From the NCBI RefSeq assembly GCF_001189515.2, contig NZ_CP012069.2:868001-932000 (forward strand): 64,000 bases of DNA, written 5' to 3'. Below, piece by piece: positions 16,983 to 26,121 of this stretch (position 1 is the stretch's first letter; every line of letters begins with the position of its first letter). The DNA comes from Olsenella sp. oral taxon 807 (GTDB lineage: Bacteria > Actinomycetota > Coriobacteriia > Coriobacteriales > Atopobiaceae). The notes under the pieces were generated by a model. That model was given only the letters and a program-made list of their open reading frames with translations. It was not told the DNA's origin and searched no databases. A program made the translations under genes and the position numbers.

Positions 16983-19900
16983 ATGCTTCAGCTCAGGGAT
17001 GTCTCGAAGGCGTACAGGACTGGCTCCTTCACCCAGGTCGCACTCGATGCGGTTTCGGTCTGTCTGCGTGACAATGAGTTCGTGGCCGTGCTTGGTCCCT
17101 CTGGCTCGGGCAAGACCACGCTGCTCAACATCCTTGGTGGCCTTGACCGGGCTGACTCGGGCGACATCATCATCAACGGTGTCTCGACCAAGAGCTATCG
17201 TCCCAGGGATTGGGATAACTACCGCAACCACCGTGTGGGCTTCGTCTTCCAGAGCTACAACCTCATACCACACCAGTCGATACTCTCCAACGTGGAGCTT
17301 GCGCTCACGCTCTCGGGTGTGGGGCGCGCTGAGAGACGCCGTCGTGCCGTCGAGGCCCTCACGGAGGTGGGGCTTGCGGAGCACGTCCACAAGAGGCCGA
17401 GCCAGCTCTCGGGTGGCCAGATGCAGCGCGTGGCGATTGCCCGCGCCCTCGTGAACGACCCCGACATTGTGCTCGCCGACGAACCGACCGGTGCCCTTGA
17501 CAGCGAGACCGGTATCCAGGTCATGGACATCCTCAAGCGGGTGGCCGATGACCGCCTGGTCGTGATGGTGACGCACAACCCCGAGCTTGCCGAGGGCTAT
17601 GCGACGCGCATCATCCGCGTGCAGGATGGGCGCATAGACGGAGACACGGATCCGCTCTCGGGCGACGCGGCCCTGGTCGTGGGGACTTCCGGCATGGCCA
17701 AGTCCTCGGTCGATGGTGCGGCGGCGCAGACCCCTGTGTTTGGTGGGTCGCCTGCGGGGGCCTCAGACGGGAGGGGAGAGCCTGACGCAGACGTGACCGG
17801 CGTCATGCCGCCTGTGGGTACGAGCAGACTCGACAAGCGACGGAGCAGGCGTGCCTCGATGGGATTTCTCACTGCACTCTCGCTCTCGTTCAACAACCTC
17901 ATGACCAAGAAGGGGCGAACGGCGCTCACGGCCTTCGCAGGTTCCATAGGCATCATTGGCATCGCAGCCATCCTCGCCCTCTCCAACGGTGTCAACCACT
18001 ACATCACCAAGACGGAAGAGGATGCGCTCTCAAGCTACCCACTCACGATCAACAAGAGCAGCCTAGACGTCGCAACCCTGCTCTCGTCCGCGATGGGGAC
18101 GGGTGGTAAGGGCAGCTCGGAGTCGAGCGAGTCTGATCAGGCCGGCGTGGACGGATCTGGCGAGATCAGGCAGACGAGGCTCGCCGCAGACATGTTCGCC
18201 AAGGTCAAGTCTAATGACCTCGCATCGTTCAAGCGCTACCTGGAAGGCGACGCGTCAGACATCGGTCGATACGCGGCCGACGTCCAGTATGGCTATGGCA
18301 TCGCCCCACAGGTCTTCGAGAGCGACAGCTCCAAGGGCATCGTGAGGCTCAATCCCTCCGAGACGGGCAGGAAGATGGCCAGTGGGGCCATGGGCTCGGC
18401 CCTTACGGGCGGCTCCACGAACTCGTCCTTCAGTGAGCTCGTGGATGACCGCAGGTTGCTCGAAAGTCAGCTGCGCGTGGTCAGGGGCCGCTGGCCCGAG
18501 GCGGCTGACGAGGCGGTGCTCACACTCGACAAGGATGGGTGCATTAGTGACTACACCCTCTATAGCCTAGGGTTCTATGACCCCGACGTCATGCGCCAGA
18601 TGACACAGCAGATGCTGAACGGCGAGGAGGTGAAGATGCCCGATAACACCCGGGCGTTCACCTACGACGACGCCATGGGCATGACCTTCAAGGTGATACC
18701 CGCGAGTGCCCTCTATCAGAAAAACGAGGCGCAGGGTACGTGGACAGACATGTCCGACGACGAGGGCTACATGAGGGAGAGGCTCGACGAGGGCATCACG
18801 CTCAGGGTCGTGGGCGTCGTGAGGCCCTCTGACTCCGCAGGCTCCACGAGCGTGCGCGAGGGCATCTCCTACACTTCGGCGCTCACCCGTAGACTCATCC
18901 AGGAGTCGTCTGACTCCCAGATAGTGCGAGAGCAGCTTGCCAACCCCGACGTGGACGTCTTCACAGGCAAGACCTTCGAGGAGCTTCGGGACAGCCAAGG
19001 CAGGGCCTTTGACATGAGCTCGATGTTCACGATCGACCAGGGCGCGCTCAAGAGGGCCTTCTCCTTCGACTCGAGTGCGCTTGGCAGGTCGGCGGCCGAC
19101 ATGGGCGAGCTCGATCTTTCGGGGGTGAGCCTTGACCCATCGGGCTTCGACATGAGTTCGATGAGCCTTGACACCAGCGCACTCGCCTCGATCTTCGACG
19201 CGGACACGATGTCAAAGATCCTGGGCAACGCACCCAAGTTCGACTTGGCAAGGAGCGGACTTGCGGATCTTGGTACGGGACTCACCGACGAGCAGGCCAA
19301 GCGTATCACCCAGGCTGCCAACAAGCTCGCGAGCGGCTTCATCGCATGGATGGAGAAGAACCATCCGGGGGAGTTGGGTCCTTGGGCGGGGTCTGGCCCG
19401 GCAGCGGGATCAAGGGCCGCGAATGCTGCAGGCGCATCAAGCGATACTCCCAGCGGGTCCGCAGCTGATGGTGGCCGTGTATCGGGCTACGTCGTGTACC
19501 TGCGAGAGTACCTCTCAAACGATGAGACAGCCAAGGAGGTGCTTGCGGAGCTGCGGGGCATGCTTGGGGAGGAGGCCTCGAGGCTCGTGGAAGGGGCCAT
19601 GCAGGACTATCTGACCAAGCAGTTCGTGCCTTACTTCTCTGAGGCCCTAGGCTCCCTCATGTCAGAGGCGGCTCAGGCGATGGCGACGCAGCTCGCCCTC
19701 CAGATGCAGCAGCAGATGGCGGCGGCGACGGGTCAGTTGGGCACACAGCTTTCGAGCGCCATCTCGGGGCAGCTCCAGAAGCAGATGGCAACGCTCTCGA
19801 GCGCCATGCAGGATGGCTTCAAGGTAGACCCGACAGCCTTCGCGAGCGCCATCAGGCTCAACGTGAGCCAGGATGACCTGACGTCTCTGCTCACCAACTT

Positions 19901-20540
19901 CATGAACGCCAAGGACCTGAGCTACGAGAGCGACCTCAAGAAGCTCGGCTACGCTGACGTCGCCAGCCCGGAGTCCATCAGGATCTATCCCAAGGACTTC
20001 AAGGCCAAGCAGGGTGTTCTCGACATCATCGACGGCTATAACAGGAAGGTGAGTGGCGCGGGCGACGATAGTCAGACCATCCAATACACCGACATCGCGG
20101 GGACGCTCATGAGCTCGGTCACGAGTATCGTGGACATGGTGTCCCTTGTCCTGATCGCCTTCGTGTCGATCTCGCTCGTGGTGAGTTCCATCATGATCGG
20201 CATCATCACCCATATTTCGGTGCTCGAGCGCAGGAAGGAGATAGGCATCCTCCGCGCGATGGGTGCCTCGAAGCTTGGCATCGCCAACATCTTCAACGCC
20301 GAGACCGTGATAGAGGGGCTCTTCTCGGGAGTTCTTGCCATGGCTGTGGTGTACGTGGTGTCCGTACCGGTCAACAGCATCGTCGAGCAGACGCAGAAGG
20401 TTTCGAACATCATGGCGCTCACGCCGCAGAATGCCTTGGCGCTGGTAGCGGTCTCGGTCGTGCTCACGCTCGTTGCCGGTACCATGCCCGCCATGAGCGC
20501 GGCCCGTCGTGATCCGGTCGAGGCGCTCAGGAGCGAGTAG
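16983..20540 (+). CDS. ABC transporter ATPase-FtsX/MacB-like permease fusion
   Basis: The 1185-residue protein joins an N-terminal LolD/MacB-type ATPase to a large MacB/FtsX-type permease. The ATPase has Walker [10 protein letters not shown] at 38-46, signature LSGGQMQR, Walker [14 protein letters not shown] Ser/Gly linker (about 225-285) leads to one membrane helix near 315-335 and a very long extracytoplasmic domain (about 340-1035). That domain has aspartate/serine turns such as [13 protein letters not shown] and Gln/Met/Ala-rich helical stretches. Three C-terminal helices complete an FtsX unit with [18 protein letters not shown]. Such single-chain transporters in Actinobacteria are thought to export peptides or lipoproteins or to act mechanically on envelope enzymes. 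No membrane-fusion partner is encoded next to it. Confidence 0.88.
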   Translation: MLQLRDVSKAYRTGSFTQVALDAVSVCLRDNEFVAVLGPSGSGKTTLLNILGGLDRADSGDIIINGVSTKSYRPRDWDNYRNHRVGFVFQSYNLIPHQSILSNVELALTLSGVGRAERRRRAVEALTEVGLAEHVHKRPSQLSGGQMQRVAIARALVNDPDIVLADEPTGALDSETGIQVMDILKRVADDRLVVMVTHNPELAEGYATRIIRVQDGRIDGDTDPLSGDAALVVGTSGMAKSSVDGAAAQTPVFGGSPAGASDGRGEPDADVTGVMPPVGTSRLDKRRSRRASMGFLTALSLSFNNLMTKKGRTALTAFAGSIGIIGIAAILALSNGVNHYITKTEEDALSSYPLTINKSSLDVATLLSSAMGTGGKGSSESSESDQAGVDGSGEIRQTRLAADMFAKVKSNDLASFKRYLEGDASDIGRYAADVQYGYGIAPQVFESDSSKGIVRLNPSETGRKMASGAMGSALTGGSTNSSFSELVDDRRLLESQLRVVRGRWPEAADEAVLTLDKDGCISDYTLYSLGFYDPDVMRQMTQQMLNGEEVKMPDNTRAFTYDDAMGMTFKVIPASALYQKNEAQGTWTDMSDDEGYMRERLDEGITLRVVGVVRPSDSAGSTSVREGISYTSALTRRLIQESSDSQIVREQLANPDVDVFTGKTFEELRDSQGRAFDMSSMFTIDQGALKRAFSFDSSALGRSAADMGELDLSGVSLDPSGFDMSSMSLDTSALASIFDADTMSKILGNAPKFDLARSGLADLGTGLTDEQAKRITQAANKLASGFIAWMEKNHPGELGPWAGSGPAAGSRAANAAGASSDTPSGSAADGGRVSGYVVYLREYLSNDETAKEVLAELRGMLGEEASRLVEGAMQDYLTKQFVPYFSEALGSLMSEAAQAMATQLALQMQQQMAAATGQLGTQLSSAISGQLQKQMATLSSAMQDGFKVDPTAFASAIRLNVSQDDLTSLLTNFMNAKDLSYESDLKKLGYADVASPESIRIYPKDFKAKQGVLDIIDGYNRKVSGAGDDSQTIQYTDIAGTLMSSVTSIVDMVSLVLIAFVSISLVVSSIMIGIITHISVLERRKEIGILRAMGASKLGIANIFNAETVIEGLFSGVLAMAVVYVVSVPVNSIVEQTQKVSNIMALTPQNALALVAVSVVLTLVAGTMPAMSAARRDPVEALRSE

Positions 20541-20596
20541 GGACGCCGGGCTCTGGTGTGTCTCACCTCAGTTCTGGTGGGTGCCTCGGTAGGTTT

Positions 20597-20627
20597 CTCG
20601 GTGCCCCAGAATCTGCGGGGCATCGAG
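20597..20627 (+). terminator. Hairpin after the ABC-FtsX gene
   Basis: Arms CTCGGTGCCCC (20597-20607) and GGGGCATCGAG (20617-20627) pair along 11 positions with one G-T wobble around a 9-base loop, 57 bp past the stop. No uridine tract follows, so it may act with Rho or stabilise the 3-prime end. It also lies just beyond the end of the convergent gene at 20677-21580. Confidence 0.45.
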
Positions 20628-20676
20628 GAGGGAGTGCGTCAGCCCGGCAAGGCGAAAGGAGCTCTGCTCGGCTGTC

Positions 20677-21580
20677 CTACCAACCAAGCCTGCTGCCATT
20701 GATGCCTTCCCAGTTGCCGTTCATACCACCTGTCTCGTATGCCCCGCCTGCAGCCGCACCCTTGCGCAGCCGGATGGCACCAAGCAGGAAAAGGACGGAC
20801 ATGAAGAGGTCTATGGCATTTCCCAAAGGAAAGCCGAAGGATGTATCCACGATCAGATGATAGCAGTCCTGTGCGGTGAACATGGCGTCGACCACGCTCA
20901 GGAAGATGCCCATCAGAAGGATGCGACGAGTGTCCGAGAGGCCGTAGTGGGTGCTCGCCTGATGGCCGATGATGCCAATCAGGAGGCGCACGATCATGTA
21001 CATGTATTTGAACGGCGTTTGCGGCATCCCCAACGACAGAGCAAGGACAAGATCGAGCACGGACCATGCCATCAGGGCGATTGACGTCCTGCGCAGCAGG
21101 CGACGATCATCCTTCTCCGGCGTAACAGCTGTGCCAAGGGTATCTATGTAGTGCTGGTTCGTCTGGATGACCCCATACACATAGAGGATGGACAGGACAA
21201 GAACAATGAGGTTGCCCACGTTCAGCTGAGGTAAGCGTGCGACAAACAGCATGGCAGGCATGGCCACAGAGACGATACCTAGGACGAGGGCGGGGGGTGT
21301 TCGGGCCATCATGCTTTCCCGCACGATAGCCGACGATGCCCGTAACGACTTCAAACGCAGCAAGGGCGAGCGTAGAAAGCGGGATAGACGTTCGACCATG
21401 CAGGGAGTCAACGGCCTGTTGGTATACCTGTGGGTGCAGCGAGCTGTTCTGTAGTATCGCGCTTGTGCAGACCATGCTCACGAGGCCTATGCCCCAAAAT
21501 ATGCTCAATGCGAGCGATACCCGTCGCAGCAGCGCGCTTCCCTCGCCCTGCATGAAGACCCCATCTCCATAGTCTATCAC
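20677..21580 (-). pseudogene. Multi-helix membrane protein gene with a one-base frameshift
   Basis: Two overlapping frames together encode one protein. The 5-prime part reads from GTG 21580 (AGGAGG 8 bases upstream) through VTGIVGYRAGKHDGPNTP and then loses its hydrophobic pattern. The 3-prime part continues in another frame as ALVLGIVSVAMPAMLF to YVYGVIQTNQHY and on through a second membrane module. The switch maps to a run of six G on the plus strand, 21292-21297; removing one base restores NTPALVLG, which aligns with NTLAFVLG of the neighbour at 21659. The corrected protein would be about 300 residues with two tandem four-helix-like modules. Sequencing error, true inactivation and slippage are all possible. 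Function unknown. Confidence 0.7.
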
Positions 21581-21658
21581 TAGGCCATCCTCCTCTGCGA
21601 GGCCATGTGACGCTGAGGGTCCCCATGGCCATCTGTCCTTGGTCATGAGCTACTTGCG

Positions 21659-22105
21659 CTACCAGCCGCCAGCCCGGTATCCGTTGTTTTGCCTCGTCTC
21701 GTAGACGCCATAGACGTAAAGTGCGGCGAGAAAGGCGAAGAAGAAGGTAAGGATGGTAAAATCAGAGAGCAGTGACAAGAGGCGTATGACCAAGAATATC
21801 CTACCAAGGACAAACGCGAGGGTGTTCTCACCGTTACGCTGCCCCGCGCGGTAACCGACCACGCCCACAAAGATCTGAAACAGGTAATCGAGGTACAGGA
21901 TACCCGCGTTTTTCTGCATGAACCTGACGTAGTCCACTGTGTCCGAGCCAAAGTCGGCGCGGTACTGCTCCACACTCTGTCCCAAGGAGCTTAACCACAT
22001 CAGCATGATGATGCACAGAACGCAGATCACCATCCAGATCACCGATACGATGCGCAGCAGCGAGCTGCCCTCCCGATATCCCATGATGCCATCTCCCCAC
22101 GACAC
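21659..22105 (-). CDS. Small paralogous membrane protein of unknown function
   Basis: A protein of about 148 residues with four hydrophobic segments and the motif VGVVGYRAGQRNGENTLAFVLG, shared with the first module of the downstream gene, and a YVYGVYETR segment near the C-terminus. The start is uncertain. GTG 22105 matches the paralogue start by homology, ATG 22084 has a better GGGGAG site, and an upstream ATG at 22171 lacks one. The two genes form a minus-strand pair of related membrane proteins. I do not recognise the family. Confidence 0.6.
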   Translation of the reverse strand: MSWGDGIMGYREGSSLLRIVSVIWMVICVLCIIMLMWLSSLGQSVEQYRADFGSDTVDYVRFMQKNAGILYLDYLFQIFVGVVGYRAGQRNGENTLAFVLGRIFLVIRLLSLLSDFTILTFFFAFLAALYVYGVYETRQNNGYRAGGW

Positions 22106-22209
22106 GATGTCCAGGAGGCCCTGGGCGACTTCGCAATTGCTCACCCCATGTGAGTAAGTCCGATGCGGCATTCTAGCAAATTACGAGGCGTCATTCAAGC
22201 CTACGCAGC

Positions 22210-22239
22210 GCGCCTGGTCCCATATGAGGGACCAGGCGC
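22210..22239 (-). terminator. Strong hairpin between gpmA and the small membrane genes
   Basis: Perfect 12-bp arms GCGCCTGGTCCC (22210-22221) and GGGACCAGGCGC (22228-22239) around a 6-base loop. It lies 54 bp past the stop of gpmA on the minus strand and would separate gpmA from the genes that follow. There is no uridine tract on the minus strand; a short TTT follows on the plus strand. Confidence 0.5.
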
Positions 22240-22293
22240 TTTAGTGCCGCCGATCGGATGCCAACGGACAGCAATCTCAGGCCAGACTGGTGG

Positions 22294-23061
22294 CTACTTC
22301 TTCACCTTGCCCTGGTTGGCGACGGCCTCGATCTTCTTTGCGATGGTCTCGGGATCGCCGATGTAGTGCTTGTCGGTGATGTTCCAGTCGCTATCGAAGG
22401 TATAGGAGCAGGGTACGCCGGTGGGGATGTTGACCTTCAGGATCTCGTCGGGCGTGAGGTGCTCGAACTCCATCACGAGCGCGCGCAGGCTGTTGCCATG
22501 AGCGGCGATGAGAACGCGCTTTTTGGCCTCGAGCTCGGGCTTGATGTGCTGCTCGAAGTAGGGCCAGGCACGGGCGATGGTGTCCTTGAGGCACTCGGTG
22601 TAGGGGAGGTCCTCCTGCGGCACCTCGCGAAACTGTGCCTGGATGTGGGGATCGCGCTTGTCGCCTGGCTTGAGTGCGGGAGGCTGGACGTCAAAGGAGC
22701 GACGCCAGATGAGGACCTGGTCCTCGCCGTGCTCAGCAGCTGCGTCGGCCTTGTTGAGGCCCTGCAGGGCCCCGTAGTGGCGCTCATTGAGGCGCCAGGT
22801 CTTGTGGACGGGAAGCCAGGCGCGGTCAAGCTCGTCGAGCACGATGTCAAGGGTGTGAATGGCACGCTTTAGCAGCGATGTGTAGCATACGTCGAAGTCG
22901 AAGCCTGCCTCGCGAAGCGCCTTGCCGCCTGCGGCCGCCTCCTCGCGGCCCGTATCGGTGAGGTCGACGTCAGTCCAGCCAGTGAAGAGGTTCTTGAGGT
23001 TCCACTCGCTCTCGCCGTGGCGTACGATCACCAGCTGCATGCGCCCATCATTCTCGGCCAT
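22294..23061 (-). CDS. gpmA: 2,3-bisphosphoglycerate-dependent phosphoglycerate mutase
   Basis: This 255-residue glycolytic enzyme interconverts 3- and 2-phosphoglycerate. The phosphohistidine motif VRHGESEWN places H15 at the active site; NLFTGWTDVDLT, the RLNERHYGALQG segment and the second histidine in IAAHGNSLRALV are all conserved. The length and start are normal for dPGM; AAGGAG lies 5 bases before the ATG. It is transcribed alone, with a strong hairpin beyond its 3-prime end. Confidence 0.95.
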   Translation of the reverse strand: MAENDGRMQLVIVRHGESEWNLKNLFTGWTDVDLTDTGREEAAAGGKALREAGFDFDVCYTSLLKRAIHTLDIVLDELDRAWLPVHKTWRLNERHYGALQGLNKADAAAEHGEDQVLIWRRSFDVQPPALKPGDKRDPHIQAQFREVPQEDLPYTECLKDTIARAWPYFEQHIKPELEAKKRVLIAAHGNSLRALVMEFEHLTPDEILKVNIPTGVPCSYTFDSDWNITDKHYIGDPETIAKKIEAVANQGKVKK

Positions 23062-23250
23062 GATGGCTCCTTTCTTCTTGGAACGTGCGTCTCTCGTTCC
23101 ATATGCTCGGGCCTCCGCCCCCATGGCGGCCGTCACCCGAAGACCATCCCTATTACAGCACCTTTTTGGGTGCCCGTCGGCGAGAGAACCGCGAGTTGCG
23201 CCATCGGTCGGCGACGTGACGATGCCTCGTGCGATGGGACCAGGATGCAG

Positions 23251-23289
23251 TTTCGCAGAGCCTCTTTAGGTTTCGCAGAGCCTCTTTAG
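23251..23289. repeat. Perfect tandem duplication at the end of pth2
   Basis: A 20-bp unit beginning TTTCGCAGAGCCTCTTTAG occurs twice in tandem (23251-23270 and 23271-23289; the last base of the second unit differs). The stop codon of the minus-strand peptidyl-tRNA hydrolase falls within the second copy, so the duplication leaves the protein unchanged and lengthens the 3-prime end. Confidence 0.9.
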
Positions 23290-23726
23290 TATAGCGGGAG
23301 CTCGCCAGTGATGGGGTCGATCTCATCGGCGTGCAGAGGTTCGAAGGCTAGGCAGGTATGTGTGGGCTTACCGTGGAACTCCGTGAGGCCCGCGTCGCGG
23401 ATGAGCGCGACGATGAAGTTGCGCTCGCGTCCCTGTGCCGCGATGTCGAGCAGCTCATCCTCGGAGTCCACGTAGACGCAGACCTTGGCGACGCCGGCGT
23501 CGAACCAGTCGGAAAGTGCCGTCGGTATCCCGTTTTCGTCGTCGAGGTAGACTCGACTGCCGTCCGGTGCCACGCGCAGCTGGTCTTGGCGCCCCTCCCG
23601 GACGAGTGCCGCTAGGGTTGCCTCGACGCAGGCGTGTCCCGCCTGGGCTGCGACTTTTCCCTTGCGCATCTTGAGGTCGCGTCTCATGACGATCAGCTGC
23701 TTTGCCTTGTAGGACAAGTTTGGCAT
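23286..23726 (-). CDS. Peptidyl-tRNA hydrolase 2 (Pth2 family)
   Basis: The 146-residue protein shows the Pth2 fold signature KQLIVMRRDLKMRKGKVAAQAGHA and the later AKVCVYVDSEDELLDIA and IRDAGLTEF segments. Pth2 hydrolyses the ester bond of peptidyl-tRNAs released during translation and is the archaeal/eukaryotic type; most bacteria rely on unrelated Pth1. AGGAG lies 5 bases before the ATG. Whether a Pth1 gene exists elsewhere cannot be seen here. The neighbouring gpmA is on the same strand, but an intervening 224-bp gap argues against a tight operon. Confidence 0.85.
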   Translation of the reverse strand: MPNLSYKAKQLIVMRRDLKMRKGKVAAQAGHACVEATLAALVREGRQDQLRVAPDGSRVYLDDENGIPTALSDWFDAGVAKVCVYVDSEDELLDIAAQGRERNFIVALIRDAGLTEFHGKPTHTCLAFEPLHADEIDPITGELPLY

Positions 23727-23943
23727 GAAGACTCCTATCCCCGCGTCGGCTTCCTTTGGGCTGGGTGGCTCCCGGCGTGAGTGGATCGCCCAGTCTCGAC
23801 TCCAGGCTACACGCCTGACCTGCGTGACTATAGACCGTCACACAAGCTTGCGTACCTGATCCCTCTAGAAAATCACTCGCTTTTGCGAGAGGATAGCCGT
23901 GTCGGGTCCCATCATTCTACATAATTTGCTATCCTATGAGGGC

Positions 23944-23959
23944 AAACGAGTAAACGAGT
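23944..23959. repeat. Tandem AAACGAGT pair upstream of the CydD-like gene
   Basis: Two adjacent copies of AAACGAGT lie about 65 bp before the likely start of the ABC exporter gene, in the divergent region shared with pth2. They could form a regulator site. No promoter elements were matched to them. Confidence 0.35.
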
Positions 23960-24024
23960 GCATGTTGGTAACGTTTGGCGACGGACGGTGCCGCGTTGGC
24001 AGCGCGAGGTGTGGTGGGGCTCAC

Positions 24025-26121
24025 ATGATAAGAAAAAGGCTGTTCGAGCTTGTGCCGGGGGCGCCGTGGCATGTGTTTCTGACGGTCGCTCTGCGGTGGT
24101 TGGGACTCGTCTCGAACATCGCCTTCGTGTGGGTGGTGTGCTCGACGCTCACACTCGCTCTGGAGGGCGCCTTGGATGTTGGCGGCATGCGGCGGGCGCT
24201 CGTAGTCGGCCTTGTCGTGCTTGCGCTCAAGGCCATCTCTACCAAGCTGGCATCACGCGAGAGCTTTGCTGCCGCCGTAGACGTCAAGCGCGTGCTGCGC
24301 CACAGGATCTACGAGAAGCTTTTGCGCTTGGGTCCAAGCTACAGCAAGAGGGTCCCCACGGCCGAGGTCGTGCAACTTTCCGTCGAGGGCTGCGAGCAGC
24401 TCGAGACCTACTTTGGCCAGTACCTGCCTCAGCTCTTCAGCGCAATCCTCGCACCGATCACCCTGTTTGTCGCTCTCTTCCTCATGGCACCCGCAGCCTG
24501 GCCCGCAGCGCTCGTGCTTCTTGTCTTCGTGCCGCTCATTCCCTTGGTCATCGTCTTGGTGCGGCGGACGGCCAAGGGTGTGTTGTCCTCCTACTGGGAT
24601 GAGTACACGAGTCTTGGAGACTCATTCCTTGAGAGTCTCCAGGGACTCACGACCCTCAAGATCTACCAGGCGGACAAGGCCCGACACGAGGTCATGGACG
24701 AGGAGGCGGAGCGTTTCCGAGCCGCCACGATGAGGGTTCTGCGCACCCAGCTCAACTCCATCGTGTTCATGGATGTCGGAGCCTTTGGCGGGGCTGCGGC
24801 AGGTATGGGCATGGCGCTGTGGCTTCTCTCGGTGGGATCTATCGACTTCACGGAGGCCCTGTTGGTGGCCTTGCTCTCGGTCGACTTCTTCCGTCCCCTG
24901 CGACGTTTGGGCTCATACTTCCATGTCGCCATGAGCGGCATGGCGGCATCCGACAGGATCTTCAACTTGCTCGACCTCGAGGAGCCCACCGAGGGTGGCA
25001 CCCAGGTCCCGGCGCAGGGGGATCACCTGCTCATGAGTCACCTGAGCTTCTCATGGGACGGCGGGCGCGAGGTGCTGCACGACGTCTCGGTCGACATCCC
25101 CTCCGTCGGGCTCACCGCCATCGTTGGCGAGTCAGGATCGGGCAAGTCAACGATAGCCGCGCTTCTGGCAGGGCGCGCGGAGGGTTATGGGGGCAAGCTC
25201 CTTCTTGGTGGCAGACCGCTCGCGCACTTCGATCGCAGGGCCCTCGCACGTTACGTGACGACGGTGCCTGCGGCAAGTTACCTCTTTGCGGGTACTGTCA
25301 AAGATAACCTCCTGATGGGGCATCCCCGCGCCTCTGAGGAGGATATGTGGTCGGTTCTTGAGGGCGTTGACCTTGCGGCCTTCCTACGCGCGCAGGATGG
25401 TCTGGACACCAGGATCGAGAAGAGGGGAGAGAACCTCTCCGGTGGCCAGAGGCAGCGTCTGGCCCTGGCTCGAGCCTTCCTGCACAACTCACCCGTTTAT
25501 ATCCTGGACGAGGCTACGAGCAACATCGACGTCGAGAGCGAGAAGGCGATCATGACGGCCGTGCGCGGAATCGCTCGCTACAAGGCCGTGATCTTGATCA
25601 GTCATCGCCTGGCAAATGTCACGGCAGCTCGTAGGATCTATGTGCTCGAGCACGGCCGGGTGGTCGGCGAGGGTGATCACGCGCGACTCCTGCTTGAAAA
25701 CACGACCTATCGACGACTTTGGGAGGGTCAGCAGGCGCTCGAGGCCTTTGAGCCCACCACGCTTGACGCGCCCTTTGATGACGAGATCGAGGATGATGAG
25801 CAAGTCTCAGAGGGTGTGGACGCTGCAGAGGAGGGCGGTATGGGTGGGACGGCCGATACCGGTGGTGCTGGGGACGCGAGCTCTGACGCCCCTAGCGGCA
25901 CAGGTGACGCTGACGCCCTTAGCGACACTGACGATGCAGGTACCGAGCCCGTCGCAAAGGACGCTGCAGACGAGACTCCCACAGCAGAGGTGAGCGCCGC
26001 ACCTACCGAAACCGAGGTGGTTGACATGCCTGAGCCTGCTGAGGCCGATGCCAAAGACGTACCCGTCACGTCCATTGCCGATAGCAATGCGAGGGAGGCC
26101 GATGATGCAAAGCCGGAGTAA
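24025..26121 (+). CDS. ABC exporter half-transporter, CydD-like, with acidic tail
   Basis: The 698-residue protein has a six-helix exporter membrane domain (about 10-310) and an ATPase domain (about 330-560) with Walker A GESGSGKST, signature LSGGQRQR and Walker B VYILDEATSNID. Sequence style and pairing match the CydD/CydC group, which exports cysteine or glutathione or moves haem-related cargo for cytochrome bd assembly; no cydAB genes are in view, so cargo is unknown. The start at 24025 follows GGTGGGG; upstream sequence in the frame is not conserved in style. After about residue 575 comes an unusual tail of some 120 residues rich in Asp, Glu, Ala, Thr and Gly, probably disordered. Its 3-prime end overlaps the next gene. 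Confidence 0.85.
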   Translation: MIRKRLFELVPGAPWHVFLTVALRWLGLVSNIAFVWVVCSTLTLALEGALDVGGMRRALVVGLVVLALKAISTKLASRESFAAAVDVKRVLRHRIYEKLLRLGPSYSKRVPTAEVVQLSVEGCEQLETYFGQYLPQLFSAILAPITLFVALFLMAPAAWPAALVLLVFVPLIPLVIVLVRRTAKGVLSSYWDEYTSLGDSFLESLQGLTTLKIYQADKARHEVMDEEAERFRAATMRVLRTQLNSIVFMDVGAFGGAAAGMGMALWLLSVGSIDFTEALLVALLSVDFFRPLRRLGSYFHVAMSGMAASDRIFNLLDLEEPTEGGTQVPAQGDHLLMSHLSFSWDGGREVLHDVSVDIPSVGLTAIVGESGSGKSTIAALLAGRAEGYGGKLLLGGRPLAHFDRRALARYVTTVPAASYLFAGTVKDNLLMGHPRASEEDMWSVLEGVDLAAFLRAQDGLDTRIEKRGENLSGGQRQRLALARAFLHNSPVYILDEATSNIDVESEKAIMTAVRGIARYKAVILISHRLANVTAARRIYVLEHGRVVGEGDHARLLLENTTYRRLWEGQQALEAFEPTTLDAPFDDEIEDDEQVSEGVDAAEEGGMGGTADTGGAGDASSDAPSGTGDADALSDTDDAGTEPVAKDAADETPTAEVSAAPTETEVVDMPEPAEADAKDVPVTSIADSNAREADDAKPE

